Source: Halopenitus malekzadehii (GTDB taxonomy: Archaea; Halobacteriota; Halobacteria; Halobacteriales; Haloferacaceae). From it: a stretch of 64,000 nucleotides of DNA. The position numbers and the translations under genes are program-made. Of the stretch, positions 16,038 through 24,124 are shown one piece after another (the first letter of the stretch is position 1; every line of letters begins with the position of its first letter). Below the pieces are notes generated by a model. It had not been told where the DNA came from. It saw only the letters and a list, made by a program, of their open reading frames with translations, and did not search any database. The stretch is from the NCBI RefSeq assembly GCF_900108505.1, contig NZ_FNWU01000001.1:884725-948724 (forward strand), written 5' to 3'.

Positions 16038-16089
16038 CATTTTGTCCGGGAACGGATATAAGGGTTCGGTTCGTACAGCAGGTTACACG

Positions 16090-16548
16090 ATGTTACCAGA
16101 AATCGCGACGCTACCGGTACAGTCCGCCGCACCGTTCGACGCCCCGTTCGCGGGTGAACTGTTCCTGATCGCCCGCCTCGTCTTCGGCGGCGTGTTGGCG
16201 TTCACGGGGATCAACCACTTCCTCGACGTCGAGGGGATGGCCGGCTACGCCGAGGTGAAGGGCGTTCCGCTGCCGACGTTCTCCGTGATCGCCTCCGGCG
16301 TGCTGCTCGTATTCGGCGGTCTCGGGATCGCCGCCGGCGCCCTGCCCGCACTCGCCGCGGGCGCGCTCGCCGTCTTCCTACTCGTGGCGACGCCGATGAT
16401 GCACGACTTCTGGGCGGTCCCGGAGGACCAGCAGGAGTCCGAAATGACGAGCTTCCTCAAGAACGCCGGCCTGTTCGCGGCCGCGCTCGGCTTCCTCGCG
16501 CTGGCCTCGATCGAGTGGCCCTACGCGATCGGCGTCGGCCTCTTCTAG
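16090..16548 (+). CDS. DoxX-family membrane protein (CatD-like)
   Basis: This 152-residue protein has four hydrophobic helices and DoxX features (LIARLVFGGVLAFTGINHFLD; GVPLPTFSVIASGVLLVFGG; FLKNAGLFAAALGFLA). DoxX proteins sit in the membrane and, in Bacillus CatD and MhqP, act in quinone detoxification. The ATG at 16090 was chosen because the TATA element at 16052-16061 lies about 30 bp upstream; the longer reading from 16042 would start upstream of the promoter. It is probably the target of the divergent HxlR regulator. Confidence 0.88.
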   Translation: MLPEIATLPVQSAAPFDAPFAGELFLIARLVFGGVLAFTGINHFLDVEGMAGYAEVKGVPLPTFSVIASGVLLVFGGLGIAAGALPALAAGALAVFLLVATPMMHDFWAVPEDQQESEMTSFLKNAGLFAAALGFLALASIEWPYAIGVGLF

Positions 16549-16555
16549 TCCCGGC

Positions 16556-16599
16556 CGGACCGCACTCGGACCGCACCCGGACCGCACTCGGACCGCACC
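16556..16599. repeat. 11-bp tandem repeat, four copies
   Basis: CGGACCGCACY is repeated four times without spacers, directly after the doxX stop and before the VOC gene promoter (TATA-like CACTTATTACC at 16605-16615). It is non-coding and resembles other short satellites in this window. Confidence 0.8.
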
Positions 16600-16637
16600 A
16601 CGATCACTTATTACCGTTCCCCGACCACCACCATCCA

Positions 16638-17120
16638 ATGACCGACACACCGCCGACCACCGGCCTCCATCACGTGACGAACATCTGTACGGACATTGAC
16701 GAAACCGTCGCGTTCTACGAGGACGTCCTCGGGTGGCATACCGTCAAACGGACCCAGAACTACGACGATCCCGGGACCAAACACTACTACTTCTCCCCGA
16801 CGCCAGCCGGGGAGCCCGGCGCGGTCGTCACCTACTTCGAGTATCCGAACTCGCGTGGCGCGCCCGGCCCGGGCGCGAGCCACCACTTCGCGTTCGGCGT
16901 CGACGACGAGGCGACCCTCCGGGAGTGGCAGGAACACCTCCGCGATCAGGGGGTTCGCGTCTCGGCGGTCAAGGACCGAACGTACTTCAAGAGCATCTAC
17001 TTCAGCGACCCCGACGGGCTCGTCTTCGAGTTCGCGACCGCGGAACCGGGCTTCACGGTCGACGAGGACACCCCCGGCGAGACCGAGATCGATCCGTTCG
17101 AGGAAGGGTACGAGGACTGA
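16638..17120 (+). CDS. VOC-family protein (CatE/MhqO-like dioxygenase)
   Basis: This 160-residue protein has two vicinal-oxygen-chelate repeats: GLHHVTNICTDIDETVAFYEDVLGW at residues 8-32 and HHFAFGVDDEATLREWQEHL in the second half, ending KSIYFSDPDGLVFEFATAEPGF. The metal ligands are His11, a His in the second repeat and Glu in VFEFAT. The pattern fits ring-cleaving extradiol dioxygenase or glyoxalase members such as CatE and MhqO. Its stop overlaps the next ATG (TGATG). It likely removes quinone- or catechol-type electrophiles together with DoxX. Confidence 0.88.
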   Translation: MTDTPPTTGLHHVTNICTDIDETVAFYEDVLGWHTVKRTQNYDDPGTKHYYFSPTPAGEPGAVVTYFEYPNSRGAPGPGASHHFAFGVDDEATLREWQEHLRDQGVRVSAVKDRTYFKSIYFSDPDGLVFEFATAEPGFTVDEDTPGETEIDPFEEGYED

Positions 17121-17818
17121 TGGCGGACGGCGACGCATCCGGCAGGATCGACGCCGACACGGACGGTACGGACGAAACCGACGGCACGGATGGGACGGAT
17201 GACGCCGAAACGGACGCCGACACGACTCGTCGCGTCCGCGGCGGGGACCCCGACGCGTTCGGCTCGCCGTACCGGCTCCTCTCCGGATCGGTCGGTCCGC
17301 GGCCGATCGCGTGGGTCTCCTCGCGCGGGTCGGCCGGCGAGAACCTCGCGCCGTACAGCTTCTTCACGGTTGCGGCGGTCGATCCGCCGGTGCTGCTGTT
17401 CGCGCCGGTCGCCACCCGGGCGGCGCCGAAGGACTCGCTCGCGAACGCGCTCGAGACCGAGGCGTTCGCGATCAACGTCGTCACCCACGATCTCGTGACG
17501 GCGATGAACGAGACCGCCGCGACGCTCCCCCGCGGGGAGAGCGAGTTCGACCGCGCCGGCGTCACCCCCGTCGAGTGCGACCGGATCGACGCGCCGCGGG
17601 TCGCGGAGGTGGCCGTGAGCTTCGAGTGCACGCTGTACGACACCGTCGACGTCGGCGGCTCCACGCTCGTCCTCGGCGAGGTCGTCTACGCCCACGTCGA
17701 CGAGGCGGTCACGACCGACGGGAAACTCGACGTCCGAAAGCTCGACGTCGTCGGCCGGCTCGCCGGAAACTGGTACGCCGAGACCGGCGACCGGTTCGAG
17801 ATCGAGCGACCACCGTGA
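17120..17818 (+). CDS. Flavin reductase-like FMN-binding protein
   Basis: In this 232-residue protein, residues 45-225 match the flavin-reductase-like split-barrel fold (PYRLLSGSVGPRPIAWVSSRG; NLAPYSFFTVAAVDPPVLLF; EVAVSFECTLYDTV; LVLGEVVYAHVD). It should bind FMN and either reduce flavin for a partner oxygenase or reduce quinones itself. The first 40 residues are an acidic Asp/Thr-rich extension. It is translationally coupled to the VOC gene. Its stop codon lies inside the first unit of a 17-bp tandem repeat. Confidence 0.87.
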   Translation: MADGDASGRIDADTDGTDETDGTDGTDDAETDADTTRRVRGGDPDAFGSPYRLLSGSVGPRPIAWVSSRGSAGENLAPYSFFTVAAVDPPVLLFAPVATRAAPKDSLANALETEAFAINVVTHDLVTAMNETAATLPRGESEFDRAGVTPVECDRIDAPRVAEVAVSFECTLYDTVDVGGSTLVLGEVVYAHVDEAVTTDGKLDVRKLDVVGRLAGNWYAETGDRFEIERPP

Positions 17819-17862
17819 TCGAGCGACCACCGTGATCGAGCGACCACCGTGATCGAGCGACC
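17800..17862. repeat. 17-bp tandem repeat, about 3.7 copies
   Basis: GATCGAGCGACCACCGT is repeated at 17800, 17817 and 17834, with a truncated fourth copy from 17851. The first copy contains the final codons of the flavin-reductase gene (IERPP) and ends just before completing the TGA, so the array seems to have grown from the gene's own 3' end. Confidence 0.9.
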
Positions 17863-17900
17863 GTCCTGACCGACGCGGCGGTCGCCGCGAGGGACCTACC

Positions 17901-18686
17901 TCATCCGCCGAACGCGCCGAGACTCGCCTGCAGGTCGCGTTCGGACCGCCGATCAACGACCTCGTGACCGACCAGGTCCCGAAGATCGACCGCATAGGTC
18001 GATCCGGCACGCTCGAGGACGAGCAGCCGCCCCTTCGTCCCGACGACGCGGCCGGTGAGCATCGTTTCCGCCATCGGCCGGTCCGTGAGGTCGAGCCCGT
18101 ACTCGAAGGTGAACCGGTCGAGCACGTCGAACCGGTCGAGCAGGCGCTCCCAGGCGGCCGCATCGACGGTCGCCGCCAGGCCGGCACGCTTGGTCTCCAC
18201 CCGAACGCGGTCGACGAGGCCGTCGACGTCGGCGGCCAGCCCGGCCTCGATCTCCCTGGCTATCCGGCCGTTCTCGACCGTCCGAACGTGGGCAGCCCGG
18301 TCGGCGCCCTGCTCCCGGAGGCGGGTCTCGAGGCGCCACAGGCGGGTCACACCGACCTTGAACCGGGACGGGGCGAAGGCGGCGAGGTAGATCGCGTGCG
18401 GGTCGTGACAGTCCATCTCGTCCTTCAAACACGTGCCGGTACAACGTGCACAGACCCAGACGTCGCGGTGGGCCGCACAGTACGGCGCCGCCGACTCCGA
18501 ACAGGCGATGTGGGCGCCGTCGTGTATCGTTCCAGCACAGTGCCGCTCATCGAGGTCGTAGGTCAGTGTGCGGCCCGGGGACAGGTCGATCCGTTCGATC
18601 CCGCCGTCACGGTCGGCCACGAGCAGTTCCGCCGGTTCCGGATCGCCGTCCGTTCCGACGCCCGTCTCGTAGCCGACGATCTGCAT
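17901..18686 (-). CDS. DUF2797 family protein
   Basis: This 261-residue protein shows the DUF2797 pattern. A Cys-rich centre probably binds zinc (ERHCAGTIHDGAHIACSESAAPYCAAHRDVWVCARC region, residues 47-83, then TCLKDEMDCHDPHAIYLAAF). A GIY-YIG-like segment follows (FAPSRFKVGVTRLWRLETRLREQGA). No function is established for the family. It stands on the minus strand next to the epimerase gene, 80 bp from it. Confidence 0.85.
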   Translation of the reverse strand: MQIVGYETGVGTDGDPEPAELLVADRDGGIERIDLSPGRTLTYDLDERHCAGTIHDGAHIACSESAAPYCAAHRDVWVCARCTGTCLKDEMDCHDPHAIYLAAFAPSRFKVGVTRLWRLETRLREQGADRAAHVRTVENGRIAREIEAGLAADVDGLVDRVRVETKRAGLAATVDAAAWERLLDRFDVLDRFTFEYGLDLTDRPMAETMLTGRVVGTKGRLLVLERAGSTYAVDLRDLVGHEVVDRRSERDLQASLGAFGG

Positions 18687-18766
18687 ACGCCGAAATAGGC
18701 GAAAGAGTGCTTAGAAGGGTTCGGTTCGTGGAGTGGTGGGACCGGTTCCCGACCACCACGAGCCGG

Positions 18767-19714
18767 TCACTTGGCGTGCTCCGGTGCGATCTCCGCGATC
18801 AGCTGGCGGGTCGCCCGGCGGACCGCCTCGTGGCTCGACCGGTCGGGCTCCCAGCCGAGCGCCGAGAGCTTCTCGATGGAGAGGCGCATCTTCGGGACGT
18901 CGCCGGTCCAGCCACGGTCGCCGCCGGTGTACTCGTAGTCGGGACCCAGCCCGAGTTCCTCGCTCACGATGTCGGCGATCTCGGTCACCGAGGTCGTCGT
19001 CCGCGTGCCGAGGTTGTAGGTGGCGAAGTCCCCGTCGGCGTGCTCGAGCACGTGCCGGATCGCGTCGACGCAGTCGGTCACGTGAAGGTAGGACTTCTCC
19101 TGGCGGCCGTCGCCGAGGATGGTCAGGGTTTCGGGGTCCGCCTGCAGCTTCTGGATGAAGTCCGGGATCACGTTGCCGCGCTGATGGGGCCCGACGATGT
19201 TGGCGAACCGCACGTTCCGGACGGTCAGCCCGTAGGAGTGAGCGTACGTCGACAGCAGGGCCTCGTCGGCAAGCTTCGCGGACCCGTAGATCGAGATCGG
19301 CTCAAGCGGCGCGTAGTCCTCCGGCGTCGGGCGGGGCGCCTCGCCGTAGACCGTCGAGGAGGAGGTAAACACGAGCGTCTCGACGCCCGCCTCGATCATC
19401 CGCTCGGCGACGTTGTAGGTCATTTCGGTGTTCTCCTCGAAGAGCTCACGGTCGTCGTCGTAGTTGGTGTCAGTGTAGGCCGCAAAGTGAAAGACGGCGT
19501 CCAGATCCGGCGTCAACGCCTCGGCGACGTCGTCGGGGTCGGTGAGGTCCCCCCGAACGAACTCGGCACCGTCGGGGACGCGGTCGCGGTCGCCCTTCGA
19601 GAGGTCGTCGATCACCCGGACGAGCTCGGCGTCGTCGACGAGGTCGCTCGCGAGATGGCTCCCCACGAGCCCCGCGCCGCCCGTGATCAGCACGCGTGCG
19701 CCTGTAAGGTTCAT
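18767..19714 (-). CDS. NAD-dependent sugar-nucleotide epimerase (extended SDR)
   Basis: This 315-residue extended short-chain dehydrogenase has GGAGLVGSHLASDLV for NAD binding (residues 12-26), FTSSSTVYG, and the catalytic pair YGSAK (Tyr-x-x-x-Lys). The C-terminal half (NVRFANIVGPHQRGNVIPDF; GDGRQEKSYLHVTDCVDA) is typical of UDP-glucose 4-epimerase-like enzymes. It probably makes a nucleotide sugar for surface glycans. I chose the ATG at 19714 because it immediately precedes the Rossmann motif; the longer reading to 19855 has no family support. Confidence 0.9.
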   Translation of the reverse strand: MNLTGARVLITGGAGLVGSHLASDLVDDAELVRVIDDLSKGDRDRVPDGAEFVRGDLTDPDDVAEALTPDLDAVFHFAAYTDTNYDDDRELFEENTEMTYNVAERMIEAGVETLVFTSSSTVYGEAPRPTPEDYAPLEPISIYGSAKLADEALLSTYAHSYGLTVRNVRFANIVGPHQRGNVIPDFIQKLQADPETLTILGDGRQEKSYLHVTDCVDAIRHVLEHADGDFATYNLGTRTTTSVTEIADIVSEELGLGPDYEYTGGDRGWTGDVPKMRLSIEKLSALGWEPDRSSHEAVRRATRQLIAEIAPEHAK

Positions 19715-19842
19715 ACGCCTCGTCGGCGGGCGCGCCGCAAGTGCGTTGCGTTCCGCCCCGGCCGCGGGGATGAACCGCGGCGTTCGCGTCGGCCACGATC
19801 GAATGGCGAAAGCCACTACCCGCAGCCCGTCGAAACGTGGCC

Positions 19843-20424
19843 ATGCAGGACGCACACGAGGTCGTCGTCCTCCGGTACGGTCACCGACCGGGACGCGACG
19901 ACCGGATGACGACCCACGTCGGGCTCACCGCCCGGGCGCTGGGTGCCGACCGGGTGATCTTCCCGGACAACGCCGGCCAGTCGGCCGAGACGGTCCGGGA
20001 CATCACCGATCGGTTCGGGGGCCCGTTCGGCGTCGAACTCCGCGAGGACCAGCGGTCGGTCGTCCGGAGCTGGGACGGACCGATCGCCCACCTGACGATG
20101 TACGGCGAACCGGTCCAGTCCGTCGAGGAGGACGTCCGGGGGGCCCACGCCGACGGCCCGCTGCTCGTGGTCGTCGGCGGCGAGAAGGTGCCCTGGGAGC
20201 TGTACGAACACGCCACCTTCAACGTCGGCGTGACGAACCAGCCCCACTCCGAGGTCGCCGGGCTGGCGGTCTTCCTCGACCGACTGTTCGCGGGCGCCGA
20301 GCTCGACCGCGAGTGGGCTGACGCCAAGCAGGTCGTCGTGCCGCAGGCCGAGGGAAAGCAGGTCGTCGATCCGACGGATGCTCCCGGGGCGGGGACTGTC
20401 AAAGACCCTCAAACGGACGAGTGA
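19843..20424 (+). CDS. trm56: tRNA (cytidine(56)-2'-O)-methyltransferase
   Basis: A 193-residue archaeal aTrm56 of the SPOUT class. Features are VVVLRYGHRPGRDDRMTTHVGLTARALGA at the start and the SAM-binding knot region LLVVVGGEKVPWELYEHATFNVGVTNQPHSEVAGLAVFLDRL (residues 104-146). It methylates the ribose of C56 in the T-loop of tRNAs. The ATG at 19843 is preferred over the GTG six bases upstream. Confidence 0.95.
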   Translation: MQDAHEVVVLRYGHRPGRDDRMTTHVGLTARALGADRVIFPDNAGQSAETVRDITDRFGGPFGVELREDQRSVVRSWDGPIAHLTMYGEPVQSVEEDVRGAHADGPLLVVVGGEKVPWELYEHATFNVGVTNQPHSEVAGLAVFLDRLFAGAELDREWADAKQVVVPQAEGKQVVDPTDAPGAGTVKDPQTDE

Positions 20425-20442
20425 GAACACCCGATCCAACGA

Positions 20443-21585
20443 CTACCGCGACCGCTTCGAGCGAAGGCGTGCGATCCGGAGACGGATCTCCTGCCGGCTC
20501 GTCCCGCGGACGCGGCGCGTGACGAGATCGCCCATCGGGACGACCGAGAGTCGGTCGAGCGAGGGCGGCCAGTCCCGGTTGCCGCTGGCGTCGCGGGCGT
20601 CCTGGAGCGCGTCCGCGATCGACGCCGCGTCGATCGATCCGGTTCCGTGGATCCCCGAGGCACCGACCCGGGCCGTGGCGGCGTCGGTGCCGGAGCGCCC
20701 CCGACCGATCAGGAGCCGGTCGCCGAGCGCGAAGGGCACCCACAGCGGAGCGATCGCCACGAGCAGGAGCCCGCCGGCGAGCGCGTACGCGACCCAGGGA
20801 ACCGACCGGTCGCTGCGGTCGCCGGCCCCCAGCATTCGTGGCCGCTCGGACTCAGCGCTCCGGTCGACGCCGCCCGAGACGTCACGCCGCGAGAGGAGCT
20901 CAGCCCCCAGCAGCGTCAGCACCTCGACGACCAGCGCGGGCGCCAACAGCGCGGTCACGAGCCGCGCACGGCGGGAGCTCCCGCGGAGCAGCGCGTGCGT
21001 GACCAATGCGTCGAAATCGGGGTCATCGAGCTCGGCCAGTCGCGTTGGAACGACGAGCGTCGTCCCGGTGTGGGTCGCGACGACGCCGACGTTCATCGCG
21101 CGCCGGTCCACGACGCGGACGTTCGGCCGGTCGATCCGGGCGGCGTCGGCCACGTCCGCGACGCGTTCGACCAGCGCGTCGACCGTGGGATCCCCGGTGG
21201 AGGTGGAATCGCTGGCGGATGCGGAGCTGCCGGATGACGGCGCGTCGCCACGGGATGCCGACCGCGCGTCGATCGCACGATCGACGATGATCGGGCCGAG
21301 CGCGTAGGATCCACCCAGACCCACGGCCGCCGCGATCGCGACGGCCAGGCCCCGTCCGATCGGACCGTCCGTCACGATCGTCGCGACGAGGACTGCCGGG
21401 CCACCGAGGAGGGCGACCGGCACGAGCGCGAGCAGCGCCGCACCCAACAGTTCGGCTCGCGAGGGCGACTCCGTGGCGATCGCGGCCGCCCCGGATCGAT
21501 CCCCTCCGGATCGATCCTCTCCGGCCCGATCCGCTCGGGACTGATCGACCCCGGACCGACCGCCGGCCGCATCGACGTCGGACAT
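20443..21585 (-). CDS. M48-like membrane protein, degenerate active site
   Basis: This 380-residue protein has HtpX/M48-type topology: two N-terminal helices (residues 47-100), a soluble region with RPNVRVVDRRAMNVGVVATHTGTTLVVPTRLAELDDPDFDALVTHALLRGSS (about 155-205), two more helices, and a C-terminal soluble part. In active M48 peptidases the segment after the LDDDELEAVL-like helix is HELAH; here it is HALLR. The catalytic Glu and second zinc His are gone. It is likely a pseudoprotease with a binding or regulatory role. The start at 21585 (MSDVDAAGG) follows a long open reading with no family support. Confidence 0.7.
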   Translation of the reverse strand: MSDVDAAGGRSGVDQSRADRAGEDRSGGDRSGAAAIATESPSRAELLGAALLALVPVALLGGPAVLVATIVTDGPIGRGLAVAIAAAVGLGGSYALGPIIVDRAIDARSASRGDAPSSGSSASASDSTSTGDPTVDALVERVADVADAARIDRPNVRVVDRRAMNVGVVATHTGTTLVVPTRLAELDDPDFDALVTHALLRGSSRRARLVTALLAPALVVEVLTLLGAELLSRRDVSGGVDRSAESERPRMLGAGDRSDRSVPWVAYALAGGLLLVAIAPLWVPFALGDRLLIGRGRSGTDAATARVGASGIHGTGSIDAASIADALQDARDASGNRDWPPSLDRLSVVPMGDLVTRRVRGTSRQEIRLRIARLRSKRSR

Positions 21586-21721
21586 ATCCACCGGGTCGAG
21601 CCGTCGCCACAAGAGTCTGCCGACGTCGCTTGGGGGTAGCGTGGGACGCTTCCGCCCGCGCCGGCAGCCCCGCTCGATCGCTTCGATCCTTTTAAACGAC
21701 TGCCGGGCGGAATACACCGCA

Positions 21722-22246
21722 ATGGCTTTTGAGGATCTGTTGAACGACCCCGTCATCCAGAAGTACCTCCACGAGCTGGTGGGACCGACGGGAATGCCGG
21801 TGGCGGCTGCACCCCCCGAAGGGGAGGTGACGGACGAGGAGTTGGCCGAGGAGTTGGGCCTGGAACTCAACGACGTCCGTCGCGCGCTGTTCATCCTGTA
21901 CGAGAACGACCTGGCGACCTACCGTCGCGTGCGCGATGAGGACTCCGGGTGGCTCACGTACCTGTGGACCTTCCATTACGACAACATCCCGGAGAACCTC
22001 AAAGAGGAGATGGAACGCCTCCTCGAGGCGCTCGAGAACCGCGAGGAGTACGAACGCACCCACGAGTTCTACCTCTGTGACGTGTGTTCGATCCGCTTCG
22101 AGTTCGGCGAGGCGATGGACTTTGGCTTCGAGTGTCCCGAGTGCGGATCGCCGATCGAGGCGATGGAGAACGACCGGCTCGTCGAGGCGATGGAGTGGCG
22201 GCTCGACCAGCTGAAGACGGAGCTCAACGCGGACGTGGGCAACTGA
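21722..22246 (+). CDS. tfe: Transcription initiation factor TFE (alpha subunit)
   Basis: This 174-residue protein has an N-terminal winged helix (TDEELAEELGLELNDVRRALFILYENDLATYRRVRDEDSGWLTYLW region, residues 38-82) and a C-terminal zinc ribbon (CDVCSIRFEF and CPECGSPI). TFE stabilises the open promoter complex by binding the RNA polymerase clamp. A TATA-like CTTTTAAACG lies about 28 bp before the ATG. Its stop overlaps the DUF2110 start by one base, a linkage often seen in haloarchaea. Confidence 0.96.
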   Translation: MAFEDLLNDPVIQKYLHELVGPTGMPVAAAPPEGEVTDEELAEELGLELNDVRRALFILYENDLATYRRVRDEDSGWLTYLWTFHYDNIPENLKEEMERLLEALENREEYERTHEFYLCDVCSIRFEFGEAMDFGFECPECGSPIEAMENDRLVEAMEWRLDQLKTELNADVGN

Positions 22247-23025
22247 TGGTCGTCCTCGCAACCAAGTGCTACGTCTCCGGTGACGCCCGTGACCGTGCGC
22301 TCGACGGAATGGACGCGCTCGTCGACAACACGATCGGCGACCTTCGCGTCGAGTGGCAGGTCGGCGTCCGCGGCGACGACTTCGTCCAGGTTGACGTGAC
22401 CGGCGAGGACGCCACGGTCGCCCGGAACGCGCTCGCCGAGGAGTGGGGCGAGATCGTGACCCACGACGAGGGGCTCCAACCCGGCGAGGAGTACGTCGGC
22501 ACCCTCGAGTCCTGGGACGACGACGGATTCGTCCTCGACGCCGGCTCGGACGTCGACGTCCGGATCCCCGCCGACCGGATCGGCCTCGGTCGCGGGTCGC
22601 CCGCGCAGGTCGTCGAGCGGTTCGGCCTCGTCCAGCACCTCCCGATGCGATTCGTCTACGCGGACGCGGAGGACGGTTCGGATGCCGACTCGGACGCCGG
22701 TTCGAACGGCGACGGCGATCCCGGAGTGGACGGCGCGGACGACGTAACCGATGACTCCACGACGGCAACCTCCCGGATCGCTGACGCCGAACGCGACCGG
22801 CTCTACGAGTGGCAGCGCGGTTCCGGCCGCGTGACCGTCAACTCCGTGACCCGCGGGGAGGCCCGAGCGACGGTCAACCGCGCCGGCCACGCCCGAGACA
22901 TCGTCACCGTTGAGCGGCTGGGTCTGCTCGAACAGAGCATCGTCTGCGGGGAGGGAACCGACCCGCCGGGGCTGCTTGCCGCGATCGGCTCGTACCTCCC
23001 GGCGGAACTCCGGTGTGTCGTCTGA
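22246..23025 (+). CDS. DUF2110 family protein
   Basis: A 259-residue protein of the archaeal DUF2110 family: N-terminal domain VVLATKCYVSGDARDRALDGM, a central S1/OB-like strand region (EEYVGTLESWDDDGFVLDAGSDVDVRIP), an acidic Asp/Gly linker at about residues 143-170, and a C-terminal domain. It is translationally coupled to tfe (TGATG), which suggests a role in transcription or RNA metabolism. None is experimentally known to me. Confidence 0.85.
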   Translation: MVVLATKCYVSGDARDRALDGMDALVDNTIGDLRVEWQVGVRGDDFVQVDVTGEDATVARNALAEEWGEIVTHDEGLQPGEEYVGTLESWDDDGFVLDAGSDVDVRIPADRIGLGRGSPAQVVERFGLVQHLPMRFVYADAEDGSDADSDAGSNGDGDPGVDGADDVTDDSTTATSRIADAERDRLYEWQRGSGRVTVNSVTRGEARATVNRAGHARDIVTVERLGLLEQSIVCGEGTDPPGLLAAIGSYLPAELRCVV

Positions 23026-23050
23026 CCGATCGCCGTCTCCATCCACATCC

Positions 23051-23857
23051 GTGAATCGACGATTCATCCTGGCGCTCGCGACGGTCGCGCTGCTTGCCGC
23101 CAGCGCCGGCTGTCTCGGCTACGTGACCGGCGGCGGCGAGATCGCGAACGAGACGCTCGACGCCGAGCCGCCGGGGGAGTACCCCTGGAGCGCATCGACC
23201 GACGTCCGGATCGACGTCCGGAACGACGGGACGTATCTGGCGGTCTACAACACCACCGGACACGAGGAGGTCCGTCTGTTCGAGGAGACCGGGTACGGGA
23301 CCGAGGACCCGCTCCAGCCGCGCGCGTTCCGATATCGCTACGCGAACGGGACCGTGATCAACGGCTCCCAGTTCCGGGCTCGCGGCGGCGAGATCGAACA
23401 GACCACTGACGAGGTGTGGGTCCGCTTCGACGACGGGATGACGAACGGGTCCATCGCCTACGCCGGCGACGGGTCCCCCCGCCGCTTCATCACGCGGACG
23501 TACATCACCGGATCCTACACGGTACAGCTACCGGAGGGGTTCACGACCGGGATCCGGCCGTTCGGCCACGCCTCCCCGAGCGGGTACGAGGCCACCTCCG
23601 TCGACGGCCGGGAGCGACTCGTCTGGGAGGAGGTCACGACGTCGGTGGTCGTGGTCCAGGCGTACCGGCGCGGCGACCTCCCGGTCTTCGGCGCGATCGC
23701 GGTGGTCGCGATCGTGATCGGAACCGCCGGCTATCTCTACTTCCGGCGCCAACTCACGGCGCTCCGTGACCGTCGCCGGGAGATGGGTCTCGAGGACGTC
23801 GAGTCCGATCTCGAGGACCTCGATGACGACGACGGGCCGCCGCCCGGAATGCGGTAG
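23051..23857 (+). CDS. Membrane-anchored lipoprotein (DUF5803-like)
   Basis: A 268-residue protein that starts at GTG 23051. It has a signal with lipobox (ALATVALLAASAGC), a beta-rich extracellular part (residues 35-205), one C-terminal transmembrane helix (FGAIAVVAIVIGTAGYLYF) and an acidic cytosolic tail. The position directly after tfe and DUF2110 matches a haloarchaeal neighbour family called DUF5803 (from memory). Being both lipid-anchored and membrane-spanning is unusual but characteristic of this group. Confidence 0.8.
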   Translation: MNRRFILALATVALLAASAGCLGYVTGGGEIANETLDAEPPGEYPWSASTDVRIDVRNDGTYLAVYNTTGHEEVRLFEETGYGTEDPLQPRAFRYRYANGTVINGSQFRARGGEIEQTTDEVWVRFDDGMTNGSIAYAGDGSPRRFITRTYITGSYTVQLPEGFTTGIRPFGHASPSGYEATSVDGRERLVWEEVTTSVVVVQAYRRGDLPVFGAIAVVAIVIGTAGYLYFRRQLTALRDRRREMGLEDVESDLEDLDDDDGPPPGMR

Positions 23858-23917
23858 GATCGAACGGTGATCCCGGCGACGGGACTGTCGCCGATCGAGG
23901 GGCGTCTTCCGGTCGGT

Positions 23918-24077
23918 GACCACCCGCTCCGGTCGACGACCACCTGCTCCGGTTGATGACCACTCGCTCCGGTCGACGACCACCTGCTCCGGTTGATGAC
24001 CACCTGCTCCGGTCGATGACCACCTGCTCCGGTCGATGACCACCTGCTCCGGTTGATGACCACCTGCTCCGGTCGAC
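23918..24077. repeat. 20-bp tandem array, eight copies
   Basis: Eight perfect-length copies of GACCACCTGCTCCGGTYGAY run head to tail with no spacers. Only a few positions vary: the seventh and eighth bases in copies 1 and 3, and the pyrimidines at positions 17 and 20. The array ends 47 bp upstream of the CinA-domain gene. It is not a CRISPR (no spacers) and is probably non-coding. Confidence 0.95.
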
Positions 24078-24124
24078 GACCCCCAGCCGACGGTGTTTTT
24101 GAGGAACGGGTCCTATCCGGTCGT

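Noticed and set aside
23918-24077. CRISPR array or replication iterons
   Set aside because: There are no spacers between repeats, no cas genes and no Cdc6/Orc gene or origin signature nearby.
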